Source: Mugil cephalus
Taxonomy: Eukaryota > Chordata > Actinopteri > Mugiliformes > Mugilidae
Length of the DNA stretch: 64,000 bases
NCBI RefSeq assembly: GCF_022458985.1
Contig: NC_061776.1
Location: 8,124,379-8,188,378, forward strand
Direction: 5' to 3'
Each line of letters opens with the position of its first letter. The stretch's first letter is position 1. Below, piece by piece: positions 13,600-24,587 of the stretch. Below the pieces are notes generated by a model. That model saw only the letters and a program-made list of their open reading frames with translations, was not told the origin of the DNA and ran no database searches. Both the position numbers and the translations under genes were made by a program.

Positions 13600-13671
13600 T
13601 CCTCGTTAGTATAGTGGACAGTATCTCCGCCTGTCACGCGGAAGACCGGGGTTCGATTCCCCGACGGGGAG
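13600..13671 (+). tRNA. tRNA-Asp (anticodon GTC)
   Basis: A 72-base cloverleaf begins TCCTCGTTAGTATAG (A box TAGTATAGTGG), has the anticodon loop CTGTCAC with GTC at 13633-13635, and ends with B box GGTTCGATTCC and acceptor stem ACGGGGAG. The sequence matches the vertebrate tRNA-Asp consensus apart from D-loop changes and one paired change at the base of the anticodon stem (T...A instead of C...G), which preserves pairing. A T run starting at 13676 is a good Pol III terminator. There is no intron, and CCA is not encoded, as expected for a nuclear gene. Confidence 0.96.
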
Positions 13672-13675
13672 TTCC

Positions 13676-13690
13676 TTTTTTTTTTTTTTA
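13676..13690 (+). terminator. Pol III T-run terminator of tRNA-Asp
   Basis: An uninterrupted run of T residues starts five bases after the last tRNA base, as expected for RNA polymerase III termination. Confidence 0.8.
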
Positions 13691-14658
13691 AATTTATTTA
13701 TTTTTATATATACACTTGTACTATTGTTACACGTGTACAGAACAACGGGACGCGGTTTACTATCTAACCAGAAGTACAATAAGCTTTAAGTGCATGTAGC
13801 ATATATAGTGTTTAAAAGCGGTGATGTACAAGTTGTTTTTATAGCATATGGACAGTATTTACAGATGAAATCCCAAGTACAGGTGAAACCACAGGTGAGT
13901 GAGCAAAATGGATGGATATGTGTGTTACATGTAAGTAGACTATAAACCAGAGCTATGTTTATATTGATAAATTAGACAGATGACATTATTTGTCACACGC
14001 ACAGTTATATATAGTTTATTTCATTTACATAGTACCTCAAAAAAGCAAAGAGCATTTGCAGCAAAGTGCTTCACAATCAACATGTCATATCAACATGCAA
14101 TTTCCGATCAACACTGTCACACATCACTGTCTCAACAAATTAAAAAAAAAACTATTAACACCCAGGGTGACAAGATGAGGAGATAAAACAATTAAATTCC
14201 ATTTAAAGCCAGGAAATAAAAATGAGTCTTGAGGTGCTTCTTAAAAGCCTCAACAGAGTCAGAACTCTCTCTCCTCCACAGAGGGATTTATAAACAAGCA
14301 GAAGAATTTTGAAGTGTGTCCTAAAAAGAACGAGGAGCCAATGTAATGATGCAAGAATGGGAGTGATGTGGTCTCGCTTCTTCGACCTTGTTTATAATTG
14401 GGCGGCAGCGTAGTGCAACGCACAGTGAAATGCATTGTCGGACCTGCAGCCACTAGTACAAAAAAATATATACTTTACTGTACTTCATTGTTTTCTCACC
14501 AGACAACGACAACAAAAACATTGTCTTCTTCAGATAAAAAAGACAATCCAAGAACTGAAACAAAAGACTACACTTCTATTAAAAAAAGAAGAAGAGTGAC
14601 ACGTACAGAGCTACACAGTGAAGTCTCACCGACAAAGTGTTAAATTAATTTACAGCAT
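13691..14658. other. Spacer with dispersed repeat fragment
   Basis: No gene seen. The part from about 14010 to 14400 (ATAGTACCTCAAAAAAGCAAAGAGCATTTGC, CAAAGTGCTTCACA, then AGGAGCCAATGTAATGATGCAAG) resembles a dispersed fish repeat with a start like CATTCAAAGTGCTTTA; a similar start occurs near 22797. The classification is uncertain. Confidence 0.4.
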
Positions 14659-14664
14659 TTTATT
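14659..14664 (-). promoter_or_regulatory. fcer1g: Polyadenylation signal of fcer1g
   Basis: AATAAA on the minus strand, about 160 bases after the fcer1g stop codon. It is the first canonical hexamer downstream. Confidence 0.65.
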
Positions 14665-14823
14665 CATGGCGTGACACAACGTCACAGAACGGAGGAGATA
14701 GTTTTCACAAAGGAAAGGAGAATTCAACGAGACAATAAGCTCAGGCTCCGAGCTGGGTCATTTACAGTCGTGTATAAAGCTTCAGTAGGTACAGCAGCGT
14801 GGTTTCGTGTTCAGCGTCTCCGG

Positions 14824-16238
14824 CTACATGATGGGCTTCTTGTCCTTCCCGATGGTCTCGTAGGTGTCGTTGCTGCGAGCAGACAGACCCTGGAGGACGC
14901 ACACACACACACACACACACACAAAACATGTAACATCAGCTGGTGTGAAAAGTCAAGACGCTTTTATAAAATAAGCGATGATATGACTGTTTCCTGTTCA
15001 CAGTATTGAGTGTGATTATTTTTTTTTTGTTGTTGTCTGTTTGTGACAGATAGATCAATTTAATTAAAACAATATAAAAAAAAAAATCAACCAATCAACA
15101 ACTACACCACCAGTGCATATATTAAATGAGGCTTCGTTGCCACATAATTTGCCCATAATGCACGTATTCGCAGAATACAACATATATAGATGCTGGAATG
15201 ACTTAAAAAAGTTAAAAAGAAGATAAATATAACATAAAATGTCAGAGTAGAGTATAACATAAAGTATAACTTGTCCCTCGTGTGCAATTTTTAGTTAGCG
15301 TCAGAATTAAAAGTCTCACCGCATAGATTCCTCCATCAGCGGGCTGCTTCTGTGAGACGGAAACAAAGACATTATTAAGAGCGGCCGCTGCAGTCACCTC
15401 ATTAGCAAAACCGTGTGAAATGCTTTTGCATTTAGGTGCAATTTCATTTCCTTCTAAGCTTTGGAGATTATTGAGAAGCCTGTGCTTCTGCATGCAGAAC
15501 AACAATTAGCAGGAAGTGGGATCTGACACAACTGTTACTTCTGTGAAGAAAGTCCAGTGGAAACTGTGACTGTGTACAGTGCACAACTAATGTGGGTTGG
15601 TGGTCAGCTCAAGCTTACAGGAAATGACAGAACTCAGCCACAGTTAAATAGGTTTTATATGCGTATGTGTGTATATATATATACATATACATATAAAAAG
15701 TTGAAGTTTCTCCACAATAATAAAGATTAAAAGTATGTACAGGTTTAGTTATTACCTCGGTTTGACTGGAAGATGGGGTCATCTGTCAAAATAAATAAAT
15801 ATGGGTTAAACATGTAGAACTTCCGTGTGAATTAAAGTTTAATATGTGAGCGGATATGAAAGTCTTTCTCCTAAAACTAGCAGCAGGCTCCACACAGAAC
15901 ATGGAAGTAAAACTTACACATCTGGATACGTATACACATATATACAGTTGTGCTCTCTGCATGTACTGTATGTATTTAACAGTTTTTTGTGTTGTTTTCA
16001 AGCCAAACTGTCGTCTTACCCTCAGTCTGCAGTAGAGGACGGTGAGAACGATGCCGTACAGGATGAGAATCCCATCCAGGATGTAGCACACGTTCATGTC
16101 TCCAAAAGATCCTGAGCAAACGGAACAAAATAAAAGTCACATCGGTGTTTGACTACGGCGCAATAGAACCACCACCCCGACCCCGACGCCGTCATCGAGC
16201 GCAACCGCCCCCGACCCAAACCACTCACCGAGGGCCAT
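14824..16238 (-). CDS. fcer1g: Fc receptor common gamma chain (FcR-gamma), ITAM adaptor
   Basis: Small membrane adaptor that pairs with activating immune receptors and signals through one ITAM after Src-family phosphorylation and Syk docking. Exons: 16238-16229 (tentative start MAL-G), 16111-16020 (CYILDGILILYGIVLTVLYC membrane segment plus RLR), 15782-15756 (27 bases, MTPSSSQTE), 15349-15320 (30 bases, KQPADGGIYA), 14889-14824 (GLSARSNDTYETIGK and stop). All junctions are GT-AG and phases agree. The ITAM is Y-A-G-L, seven residues, Y-E-T-I, with the first half in exon 4 and the second in exon 5. The membrane-proximal Cys and intramembrane Asp used for dimerisation and receptor pairing are present. 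The model is 74 residues against about 86 in human. The missing piece is the signal peptide, so the first exon is doubtful. T-cell zeta is excluded because there is only one ITAM. Confidence 0.9.
14900..14923 (+). repeat. (AC)n microsatellite
   Basis: Uninterrupted AC dinucleotide run of 12 units, starting 11 bases upstream of the last fcer1g exon in transcript direction, next to its polypyrimidine tract. Length variation could affect the acceptor environment. Confidence 0.9.
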
Positions 16239-16529
16239 CGTGCCAACCAACCCCACCACCGGACTTCAAAGAAATGAGAGTTCTCTGTTCTTACCGGATG
16301 GGCTTCAGATAAGATGGAGGATCGGCCTGGTTCCTCGTATGTCAGCGAATGTCTCGACACCAACGCCACCCCCTGCGAGTCGAGCTCTGTGAACAAGCAG
16401 CGAACAGGAAGTCAAAGGCTCTCTGTCCGTTTTGAAGCTGTGAAACCACACGCCCACCGCACTGCCATCCTCCTTTTACAGAAGTTCCTCTAAATCTCTT
16501 GTGAAAAACACTCGTCACTGAAAAGTGCT

Positions 16530-16556
16530 AAAAAAAAAAAAAAAAAAAAAAAAAAA
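16530..16556 (+). repeat. Poly(A) run, 27 bases
   Basis: Uninterrupted A homopolymer in the spacer upstream of fcer1g. Confidence 0.9.
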
Positions 16557-18434
16557 CGCACCAGCATACCCAACAGCTGTGGTGACTTTTGTGAAGAAAG
16601 ATTTTTCTTTCGGAGAACAGAAACCTTAATAGTATCAAGAAATACACATCTGCACACACGCATGAGATGAAAACAGAAGCTGCGTTTTCTTCCTCTTTTT
16701 TGTTAGTCCAATCCTAAAAAAATAAATAAATAAAAACGCAGCACAAAAGACAAGGACTCTCTGCACGTAAGGAATAAATGGTTTAATAATGGAAAACGCC
16801 TAGCACACTATACAAGCTACAGATACCAAAGGGAAGAAGAAAGTACAAACACAAATCTACAAAAGTTTTTTTTTTGTTTTGTTTTGTTTTTTGTTTTTTT
16901 ACAAGCCACTTCTTTGCAAAAGTAAAAACATTCGGGAAAAATTTGCATCGTCATAACTTAGGCACCGTAGAAACGATAGAAAATAAGTTCTTATATTAAA
17001 AAAAAAAATAAAGTCTTGGAGCCCAAAGTTACTTTATGCATGCATTTTAAGAAAAAACAAAAACAAAAAAAAAAGGGTTGGACCCGGCTTTTGGGATATT
17101 TGTCAGAAACAGTCGTGTTGTTGGTTCGGCTCCACGGACGAAGGCTGTGGGGGGGCGGAGCCTGAGGCTGAGGGTTAAGGCCGAGGGGCGGGCGGCTTTT
17201 CTCGCGGTTGCAAGGCGACGGTGGCGATGAGCTCTGTTACAATCACATGTCCGGTTTGCGATTTTTGCGGATGGGCATTGAACCAAAATACCGACACACG
17301 TCACTGCTAGAAAATGTCATTTTACACCTGGTATCATGTTGGGAAATAAATAATGTTTTAAATTTAAAAAAAAGGCTCTGCCACAGAGCTTCGTATAGAA
17401 ACATTTTGGAGCTGCGTGGTTTCCAGGCTGGTCTCTGACATGTGGTCTCTGAACAGAGGGGTGTTTGGTTTTTATCATGTGACCCTCTGAAAGCTCACCT
17501 CTGCTCACACATGAGGTCTAACACGTTCTTCATCCTCCTCCGCGGATGGTGTTGCTCAGAGGTGGCGTGTGGGCCTCCCTCCCTCCGTCCCCCATGGAAA
17601 CTGAAGCCATGAAATGAGGCCGATGACGAGCCAAGAGTCAAGCCACAGGCGGTGTTTTGCAGACCTGCGTGACGTCGTGACACGTTTTCCCGCATTTAAA
17701 TAATAATAAAAAATTAGGCAAACGGTACCGACTGTACCGTGTTAAACATTAAAAGGCTGCAGCGCTCTTTAGTTTTCATTTCATTTCGACAAGCTCTGAT
17801 TATTTAAAAAAAAAGGTCTGTGACGCCAAAGTTTTTTCACATGAAAGCTATTAAAAGCAGCACACCAGTGAGCAAACGTACTCTCGGGTACGTTTTTTTC
17901 CTCTTTTCTTTCTTTACCGTAAAAATAAACTGGACCGACAGAAATATTGATTTCATCATTTGAAACTAGCAGCCATAAGCTGTAAATAGATCTTACTAAA
18001 TGTGTCATTTCCTCATCTTTCAGTGATGTGCTGCAAACTACAAAGCTCCACGGGTCTGGGGTTAGCATCGGAGCTAAATGAAACAACGTACGTGTCTTTT
18101 TCTTTTGACAAAAAAGGAATGAGATCATTAATACCAGGTGAAAATGTTCAAGTTTCCCTGTTCAAGATGTGACATCAATAGATCAATGAAAATGCCAGAG
18201 TGGGATGAGGAGAAGCTGCATATTCAGACAAACTAGGAATGTACTTCCATATTTCTTAAGTCATTTTTTAAAACAAACAAACAAACAAAAAAAAAAAGAG
18301 GTTCGGCCCTCAAGGCAGCAGAGAAGCGACGCGTTAGCTCACTGGCACATGATGCTACATTCTGTAAGTATAAAAAGCAGGACTCAGTCCTTCAGTCTTA
18401 AGACATGACAAAGAGGAAGTGACTGGTATGACGC

Positions 18435-18436
<2 letters not shown>

Positions 18437-18466
<30 letters not shown>
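18437..18466 (+). repeat. Poly(C) run, 30 bases
   Basis: Uninterrupted C run followed by TCC repeats. In the vangl2 transcript it would be G30 followed by the rest of the 3' UTR, if the 3' UTR extends this far. Such a tract can form a G-quadruplex and is error-prone in sequencing. Confidence 0.9.
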
Positions 18467-18469
<3 letters not shown>

Positions 18470-18834
18470 TCCTCCTGGTGTTCATGAGTTGAATCAGCAC
18501 AGATGAGTAGTTCAGTGGTCACGGCAAAAGAGGAAGAGGCAAAACAAAGAAAAAAAAGAAAAAATGGAGTCCCCCTTTAGTTTGAAAAGGATTTTTACAA
18601 CGTGCACCGAAAGATTAAAGGTCAAGGCATCCGTTTGTTTCCAGGGTTTGGACAATCATCAGCTGATCACAGTTTGATATCAGAGCATCTGCGGTGGTGA
18701 AGAAACAGTCCTCGAGTGGTTTCTTTTTTTCGCAGACAGGCGTGGGAGCGAAACGACCGGACGACGATAGCCGACCAAATGGACCTGGGCGCGGCGCCCC
18801 CGCCCCGCCCTCCCTGACCTTACACGGAGCGCGC

Positions 18835-20017
18835 TCACACCGACGTCTCCGACTGCAGCCGCATGACGAACTTGTGGCTCTTGGGGTCGATGAACTCCTC
18901 CCCGAGCCGCAGGAAGGGGAGCGGCGTCACCGTGACGACCAGGGAGAAATCCAGGCGCCGCAGGGAGAAGACGAGGCCCTGACGCAGGGCCGAGGTCACG
19001 GGCTCCTCGCTCACCAGGGTCCACTGGCGCCCCCTGCCGTTCTGCTGCTGGTACTGCATGGTGGGGCCGGGGCCCAGGTAACGCTCCAGGAAAGCCTACG
19101 AATAGATCAAGAGACTCTCCTTTACACACTGACCTATCAGAGACACCTTTTACTACATTTACTACAATTATATGACTGAAAACAGTACGCTCTTGATAAT
19201 TCAATTCATTTTAGGGTTAAAAACATCTGCACTCTGTATCAGTTGTCAGGAGGAAGCCTCCGCTAACCGACCTTGGGCGTCATGTTGTGCGTGATGCAGA
19301 ACTGCAGGTGCGTGAGGATGCTCTCCATGCTGTGGAAGGCCTGCTGCCGCGTGGTCCTCAGGTACTTCTGCATGGCCCGGGCCATCGGGGCGAAGATGGC
19401 CTGAGCCGCCTCCCGGGGGTCCATCACCTCTCTGGGGTGCTTGGGAGACGAGGCCACCTCGTCCTCGTGGAGACGCTTGATGTGCGTGAAGGCCTCCTCC
19501 ACCGCCACGACCAACCTGGCGGAGCAACGGAGGGGCCGGTTCAGTACAAATACAAAGTACAAAGATATCGAACAAATGAGTAGAAAGTGACGCAACGAGA
19601 GCCGTCAGGTCACGTCCACGGATATAAAAGAGCAAATTCAACTTAGTTGAACAAGCTAATATCTGGAGAAAATGTATCTGTTGGGGCAACTACTCAGAAA
19701 CAGCAAACACCTCCTTTACTAGAGCAACTTAAATGCACCGTGCTGGGATGAGATGAACTGATTTCTGCACAGTTTAAGACTGATGATGATTTTTTTTAAG
19801 TAATCTAATCTTTGAGTATGTGTCAGCTAAAGAAAACAATATTAAGGTTCGCTGTACACTCTGTGCTGGCCTCTAAGTCACAACACAACATCAAACCCCC
19901 ACCACCCTAACAAAAACAGATGGACTTTGGTGGAAAAACCAGTAAGTGGTTGAAGAAGTTGGTTGAGGAAATGATGCATTGTAAGTTAAAACTCGAGGGC
20001 ATTTTTTACTCGTATTG

Positions 20018-20058
<41 letters not shown>

Positions 20059-23000
20059 CATATGGAGATGCTGAGGACCCGTGCAGCCCATACATTGCCC
20101 CTCCCCCCACTAGGACAGTACCTGCAGCTGTAAGGGCTGTGACCCTAGAATCGAATCGTCCCTGCTTGTGCTCTACCTCCTTTTACTTATTTTACTTTGT
20201 TGTTGTTTTTGGTTAAATTGCGACTTGTGCGATTTGTTTGAGAAAAAGGAGGAAGAGGGAAAAATATCAGCTCAGAAAAATCGATATCAGCCCTAAAAAA
20301 AAAATCCATATCGGTCGATCTCTAGTCAAAACTGTAAACACAGTAAATACAGGTCACTTTGTTCTTTGTCTGCAACCAGTCTTCATCATTTTCTGCTCAT
20401 TTGTTTTACCCTGTGGAGTTTAAATGTTCTCCCTGTGGGTTCTCTCCAGGTTCTCCAACTTCCTCCATACACCAAGACATGGCGATTAGGTTAATCAGTG
20501 ATTCTAAATTGGCCCTGAGACAGACTGGAGACCAGGATGGACCCCAACTCTTGGCCAATGACAGTCAGATAGACTCCAGCCCCCTAGCGACCCTCCAGCC
20601 AGGAGGACAAGCGGTTACAGAAAATTAATGCTATCAGCTTGTCTTCTTCTTTTTTTTGGGATTGGTAGTTTTTTTTACCATAGCATCACTGCTACAATGA
20701 GCACCTTCTTTTCTCACAAACTACGAGGTCAAAACAACAGAACATGTAGCCTCACTTCAGACTGAAATCACCAAAACAAAAAAGTACATGTCCAAACTAA
20801 ACCACTTTTAAAAATGCTCTGTTAGAATAGACAACACTGGTTACAAACCATATCAATGCTACTGTTACAGCCCCAACGTTTAATGAAGTTTCTCTCAAAC
20901 TGAGAAAATGGTTAACTTCACCACCGCCACAACAACAAGAACACGTCAGAGCAGGACTCAGGTCCTGTCAGAGACGGGCTGACGTCCAACCGTAAGAGTG
21001 CAGGTGAAGAAACCTGAGCAGACTGTGGTTTCTCTGACCTGGCCTTGCGTTTGCGGATCCGACGGTCCATCTCGGCCTCCTCGTAGTAAAACTCGTTGTG
21101 GGAGTTGTCTCGCCTCCTGGCGGCGGCTGCGATCATGGCCCGCGACTGTCCTGTGGAGTTATTGGTTGGGTTTTCTGCAAAGGTGACAAGAGTCATGAGA
21201 AATCCCATTTGAACTCTTTGCAGAGTGCAAAGAGATGAGGAGTTAGGGGAGATTATAAACCCGCGACGAGGCTGTATTTACCGTCCAGAGAGTAAACCTT
21301 GAAGCCGGTCATCTTCTTGGACAGGATGGACTTGGGCAGGTTGAGCAGAGCCGGGTTGTAGACGGAGAAGTCGCTGTAATAACGGTCCAACACCCAGACG
21401 GCTGCTCGCTGGATACTAAAACACAGAGCGTGAAGTCGTCAGTGCCTCAGCAAGTGGAATATACGCTCTCGTAATGTAATGTAATTAAATATCTTAGGTC
21501 CTTAACTATCCACATTTAATTCAGATTTTGTGACACATCACAAAAGTAACGACAGCTGCGTGAATCAAGCTGTTAGAGATCGAGGTTTTTGAATTACATT
21601 AACTCACGGTGGTTTGTGCTATTGACAAAATTCAAAGTGTGGCTGAACACTGGGAAGCTGTACTTTTTGTCTGGAAGACCTTCGTGACATCTCAAGGGTG
21701 TAACTAACTTGTTTTCTTTTACCAACAAATTCCTCTAAACAACTCTCTCTTCCTGGGCCTCCCAGTCTGGCGTCATCATTACCGTAATGGCAGCTTTTTT
21801 TCCAGAAAGGGCAACGACCAAGTGTTCAGCCACACTTTGAATTTTGTCCATCAGTGAGTTACGGTAATTCAAATACTAAGCTATTCCTTATCCCTTTACT
21901 AAAATATGTTGGATTCATGTTCATGTGTATTTAAAGAAATTTAAATTTGTCGGGGGAAATTAAAATATATATATATATAAAAAATGTTTAATCAACCAAA
22001 GACCCTCTGAAGTGTCTCTGCAGACCCCCTGTTGAAAAACCTACGTCTTAAAGGGTCAATCTGTCCCACAAACCTGAGGTGGCCCACGTTGTAGAACTTG
22101 CTGGCTCCGTCCGTGCTCCTCACCACCTTGAGGCAGAAGGCCGGCTGCAGGTGCCGGACCTCCAGCAGGACCAGGGCCAGGTACTGGATGAAGAGCAGGG
22201 CGTCCACCAGCGAGGCGGCGTACTCCACGATCCCCCTGTAGTCCCTCTCCCGGGGCTCCAGCACGCGCACGCCGTAGAACAGCCAGTACGACGCCACGAA
22301 CAGGAACACCAGCACCATCAGCAGGCAGCGGAAGACGAAGAAGCGCGGGAGGGTGGCGCGGGGCGGCCGCAGGAACAGCGCCCAGGACGAGATGAGCAGG
22401 ACCAGGAGCTTGAAGGCCAGGGAGACGTAGAGGCCCTCGCAGGGCGTCCCGCAGGGCTCCAGGGCGTCCCGCCACAGGACCTGCGGGAGGATGAGGAAGG
22501 CGAGCGGCGTGAGCAGCGCGAAGAAGCTGAGGCAGCCTCCCAGCGCCGGGCCGACGAAGCGCTTGCACTCGAGAGGAGTCGACTCCTCCAAATCTTTGGT
22601 GACGCGGGTCAGGTCCTCATTGGAGATGCTGTGCTCTGAGGTGCCGGTGACGACCGTGGTGGTTTCTCCCCAGTTGTCGTCCTGAATGATGAGGAAATGT
22701 GTGTTAACGATGTTTTTTTTTTGTTTTTCTTTGCAATGCAATTTAAAAATCTGTCACATTTTATTTATTTGGCAGCTTTTAGGACAAATAAATGCCATTC
22801 AAAGTGCTTTAGGTTGTGACTGACTAAAATATATATAGAAAAAAAGGTGAAATGAAACAACAGAAATGGACATAAAATAAGAAAACAAATAACAAAAATA
22901 TGAAATTGATAAAATATAAAAAAGTACGATATAAGAAGATTAAAACTAGAATGAAAAAATTTGCAAAATAAAATATAGAATAAAATACACAAACACCCAA

Positions 23001-24587
23001 AATTAAGATAATGGTTAAAAAAATAAAATAAAAAAACATAAATTAAATTAATTTAAAAAAAAAAGGAGCAAATAAATAAAGTAAATAAAATGGGAGAATA
23101 TAAAACTGTAAAATATAATAAAATAACTAGAGGACATAAAAGCCAGATTAAAGAGGTGGGTTTTTAGCCCAACATCAAAATGTGTTTGGTATTTTTAGTA
23201 AAACTTCATGTCCAACTCTGCAAATATGTGAAAATGAGTCAAAACCTGAGGTCATTTATCATTTAGTGAATAATCTCTGCTTCCAGCTTCTCAAACATTA
23301 GACTTTTCTGCTTTGACGTCACAGACATGAATCAATAAGAGACAAAATGTGACACAGTTTAAATGAAAAGTTTGTTTAGGAGGTAAGAAAGGCCTGAGTT
23401 AGTATGTGGTACGTTTTTAATATTTCCCAATTTAACTGCGCGTCCTCAGTCCTTTAAACTATTTAAAGACGACGTGAACGTGAATTCCTGCTCTGAAAAC
23501 TCGTTGGGTTAATATCCACCCACAGACGTTGTTTTGATATGAACTGAAACTGCGATGAAGTCACAGATCCAGTGTAAGAGGTCGACCACGCTGCTGTTTA
23601 AAGGGCAACTCCTGCTCCGGTCGACCGAGAGACTGGAGTTAAACATTCATCTGTGGTCGAACTGGTTTTGATTTACACCGATCAGCCACAACATTAAAAC
23701 CACCGACGGGAGAAGTAAATTGAGCATCTCGTGATGATTCATTGTTCTGCTGGGAAACTTTTGTACCTGGAGTTCATTCATGTGGATGTTACTGAGACAT
23801 GCAGGATGCAGCCTGACACAATATTAGGACGGTGGTCATAATGTTATGCCTGATCGGCGTACTTTGAAAAACCAAACACCAGATCTAGACTAGTTCTGTG
23901 CAGCGCGACTCAACAATTGGCTGCCGACAAATCAGAACGAGCAGATGTGTCGGTGTAACGGACCCTTTCGTCTCCGCGGGTCGACTCTGCGTCGAGGAGC
24001 GGCTCCCCGGGAGTTTGGATGGTGACAGATTTGTCGGCGCGACTGCTGCTGTCTCGGCTCTTGGAGCGGTGACGGTCCCTCCTGTCCCTGCAGGAAAGAA
24101 AAAAAAAACAAAAACACACACAAGGTGAACGGATGTACAGACTAACCCGAAGAGGATTTGAATCAAACGTCTCTTAATCCAAGTCCAAAATAAAGTATTT
24201 TATTTAGAAACACTAAGTCGACATTATTCACATCAGATAACTTCATATTTTCCTTGTAGATAATAGATGACGGAGCTTTCAGCGTCTGAATATGTGTAAT
24301 TTCTGCTCAAAAAATAAAAAATGATATAAAAATCTATCAGCTGTCACTGGTTAGAGGCGTTTCTTGTTGTTTTTCCAGTAGTTCCGTGTGTCTCTATGAA
24401 ACATACCACAGATTCTGCCTCATTATAAAGACTCAGTTACGTGATGAGGAGTAAATGAGGAGCTGAACACAAACTCCGTGTTGAGACGTCGTCCTTTTTC
24501 TCCACATTTCACCCACCTGTGCTTGCGGGAGCTCCTGGAGTGGGACGACTTGTACGAGTAGCCCGAGTACTGCGACTCGTTGTCCAT
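18835..24587 (-). CDS. vangl2: Vang-like protein 2, planar cell polarity core membrane protein
   Basis: Four-pass membrane protein of the core planar cell polarity complex (with Prickle, Celsr, Fzd and Dvl). Exons: 24587-24517, 24087-23964, 22681-22074, 21415-21282, 21174-21039, 19515-19272, 19095-18835, giving 525 residues from the ATG (human 521). The N-terminus [17 protein letters not shown] carries the Ser/Thr phosphorylation cluster. The large exon holds all four membrane segments (for example [15 protein letters not shown] and [19 protein letters not shown]). The cytoplasmic C-terminal domain follows, with [14 protein letters not shown] and [10 protein letters not shown], and the protein ends ETSV, the PDZ-binding motif. 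All phases agree. The exon 24087-23964 uses a weak GTCCGT donor. Vangl2 rather than Vangl1 is chosen because the N- and C-terminal segments match Vangl2 closely and the neighbours match the human VANGL2 locus. Confidence 0.97.
20021..20062 (+). repeat. (TA)n microsatellite
   Basis: TA dinucleotide run of about 15 units with a degenerate TACATA tail, inside the vangl2 intron between 19515 and 21039. Confidence 0.9.
20395..20630 (+). repeat. 3' end of an L2-type LINE (5'-truncated)
   Basis: The sequence matches the typical teleost L2 3' end: GTTCTCCCTGTGGGTTCTC, CTTCCTCCATACACCAAGACATG, GTTAATCAGTGATTCTAAATTG, CCAATGACAG, ACTCCAGCCCCC and finally CAAGCGGTTACAGAAAATTAATG. It lacks the reverse transcriptase region. 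It lies in a vangl2 intron, antisense to the gene. Confidence 0.7.
21586..21875. mobile_element. Long-TIR MITE family (GAATTAC..GTAACTCA), copy 1
   Basis: The left arm reads GAATTACATTAACTCACGG, then ATTGACAAAATTC and AAAGTGTGGCTGAACACTGGG. The right arm is its inverse (GTGTTCAGCCACACTTTGAATTTTGTCC, then GAGTTACGGTAATTC). The arms are about 65 bases and the whole element about 290 bases. The spacer has no coding sequence. A close copy lies at 58894-59166. Both are in introns. Confidence 0.75.
21881..22049 (+). mobile_element. GGGGTCTTCAAC-family element, copy 2
   Basis: Shares CTATTCCTTATCC, CTAAAATATGTTGGATTCATG, TATTTAAAGAAATTTAAATTTG, TAATCAACCAAAGA and the terminal CAGACCCCCTGTTGAAAA with other copies. 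It abuts the long-TIR MITE on its left and ends about 25 bases from the large vangl2 exon. Confidence 0.65.
22741..23180 (+). repeat. AT-rich dispersed repeat
   Basis: It begins CATTCAAAGTGCTTTAGGTTGTGAC, ends AAAGCCAGATTAAAGAGGTGGGTTTTTAG, and the middle is an AAAATAAA-rich low-complexity stretch. This start and end pattern is common among dispersed teleost repeats. No coding capacity. It lies in the vangl2 intron between 22681 and 23964. Confidence 0.45.
23673..23861 (+). mobile_element. MITE of the CAGCCA-ACATTAAAACCAC family, copy 2
   Basis: Complete short element: left end TTTACACCGATCAGCCACA, ACATTAAAACCACC; right end GGTGGTCATAATGTTATGC, CTGATCGGCGTAC. The two ends are inverted over about 30 bases. 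It lies about 100 bases from a vangl2 exon. Confidence 0.8.

Larger units (their letters stand above)
16239..18834. other. fcer1g upstream region and vangl2 3' UTR/spacer
   Basis: The fcer1g promoter and the vangl2 3' UTR share this interval. A GC-rich patch lies at 17137-17225. A minus-strand ATTAAA at 16782-16787 is a possible vangl2 poly(A) signal, which would give a 3' UTR of about 2 kb, but I cannot confirm it. A poly(A) run (16530-16556) and a poly(C) run (18437-18466) are also here. No additional coding exon is supported. Confidence 0.45.

Noticed and set aside
16094-16396. 100-residue frame with a GTAAGA donor overlapping the fcer1g start region
   Set aside because: The donor would be phase 0 and lead straight into a stop in the next fcer1g exon; the frame has no signal-peptide character. 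It may be 5' UTR.
22056-22639. Long open frames on both strands over the large vangl2 exon (170 and 186 residues)
   Set aside because: They are shadows of the GC-rich vangl2 coding exon in other frames; only the vangl2 frame shows conserved membrane segments and matching splice phases.
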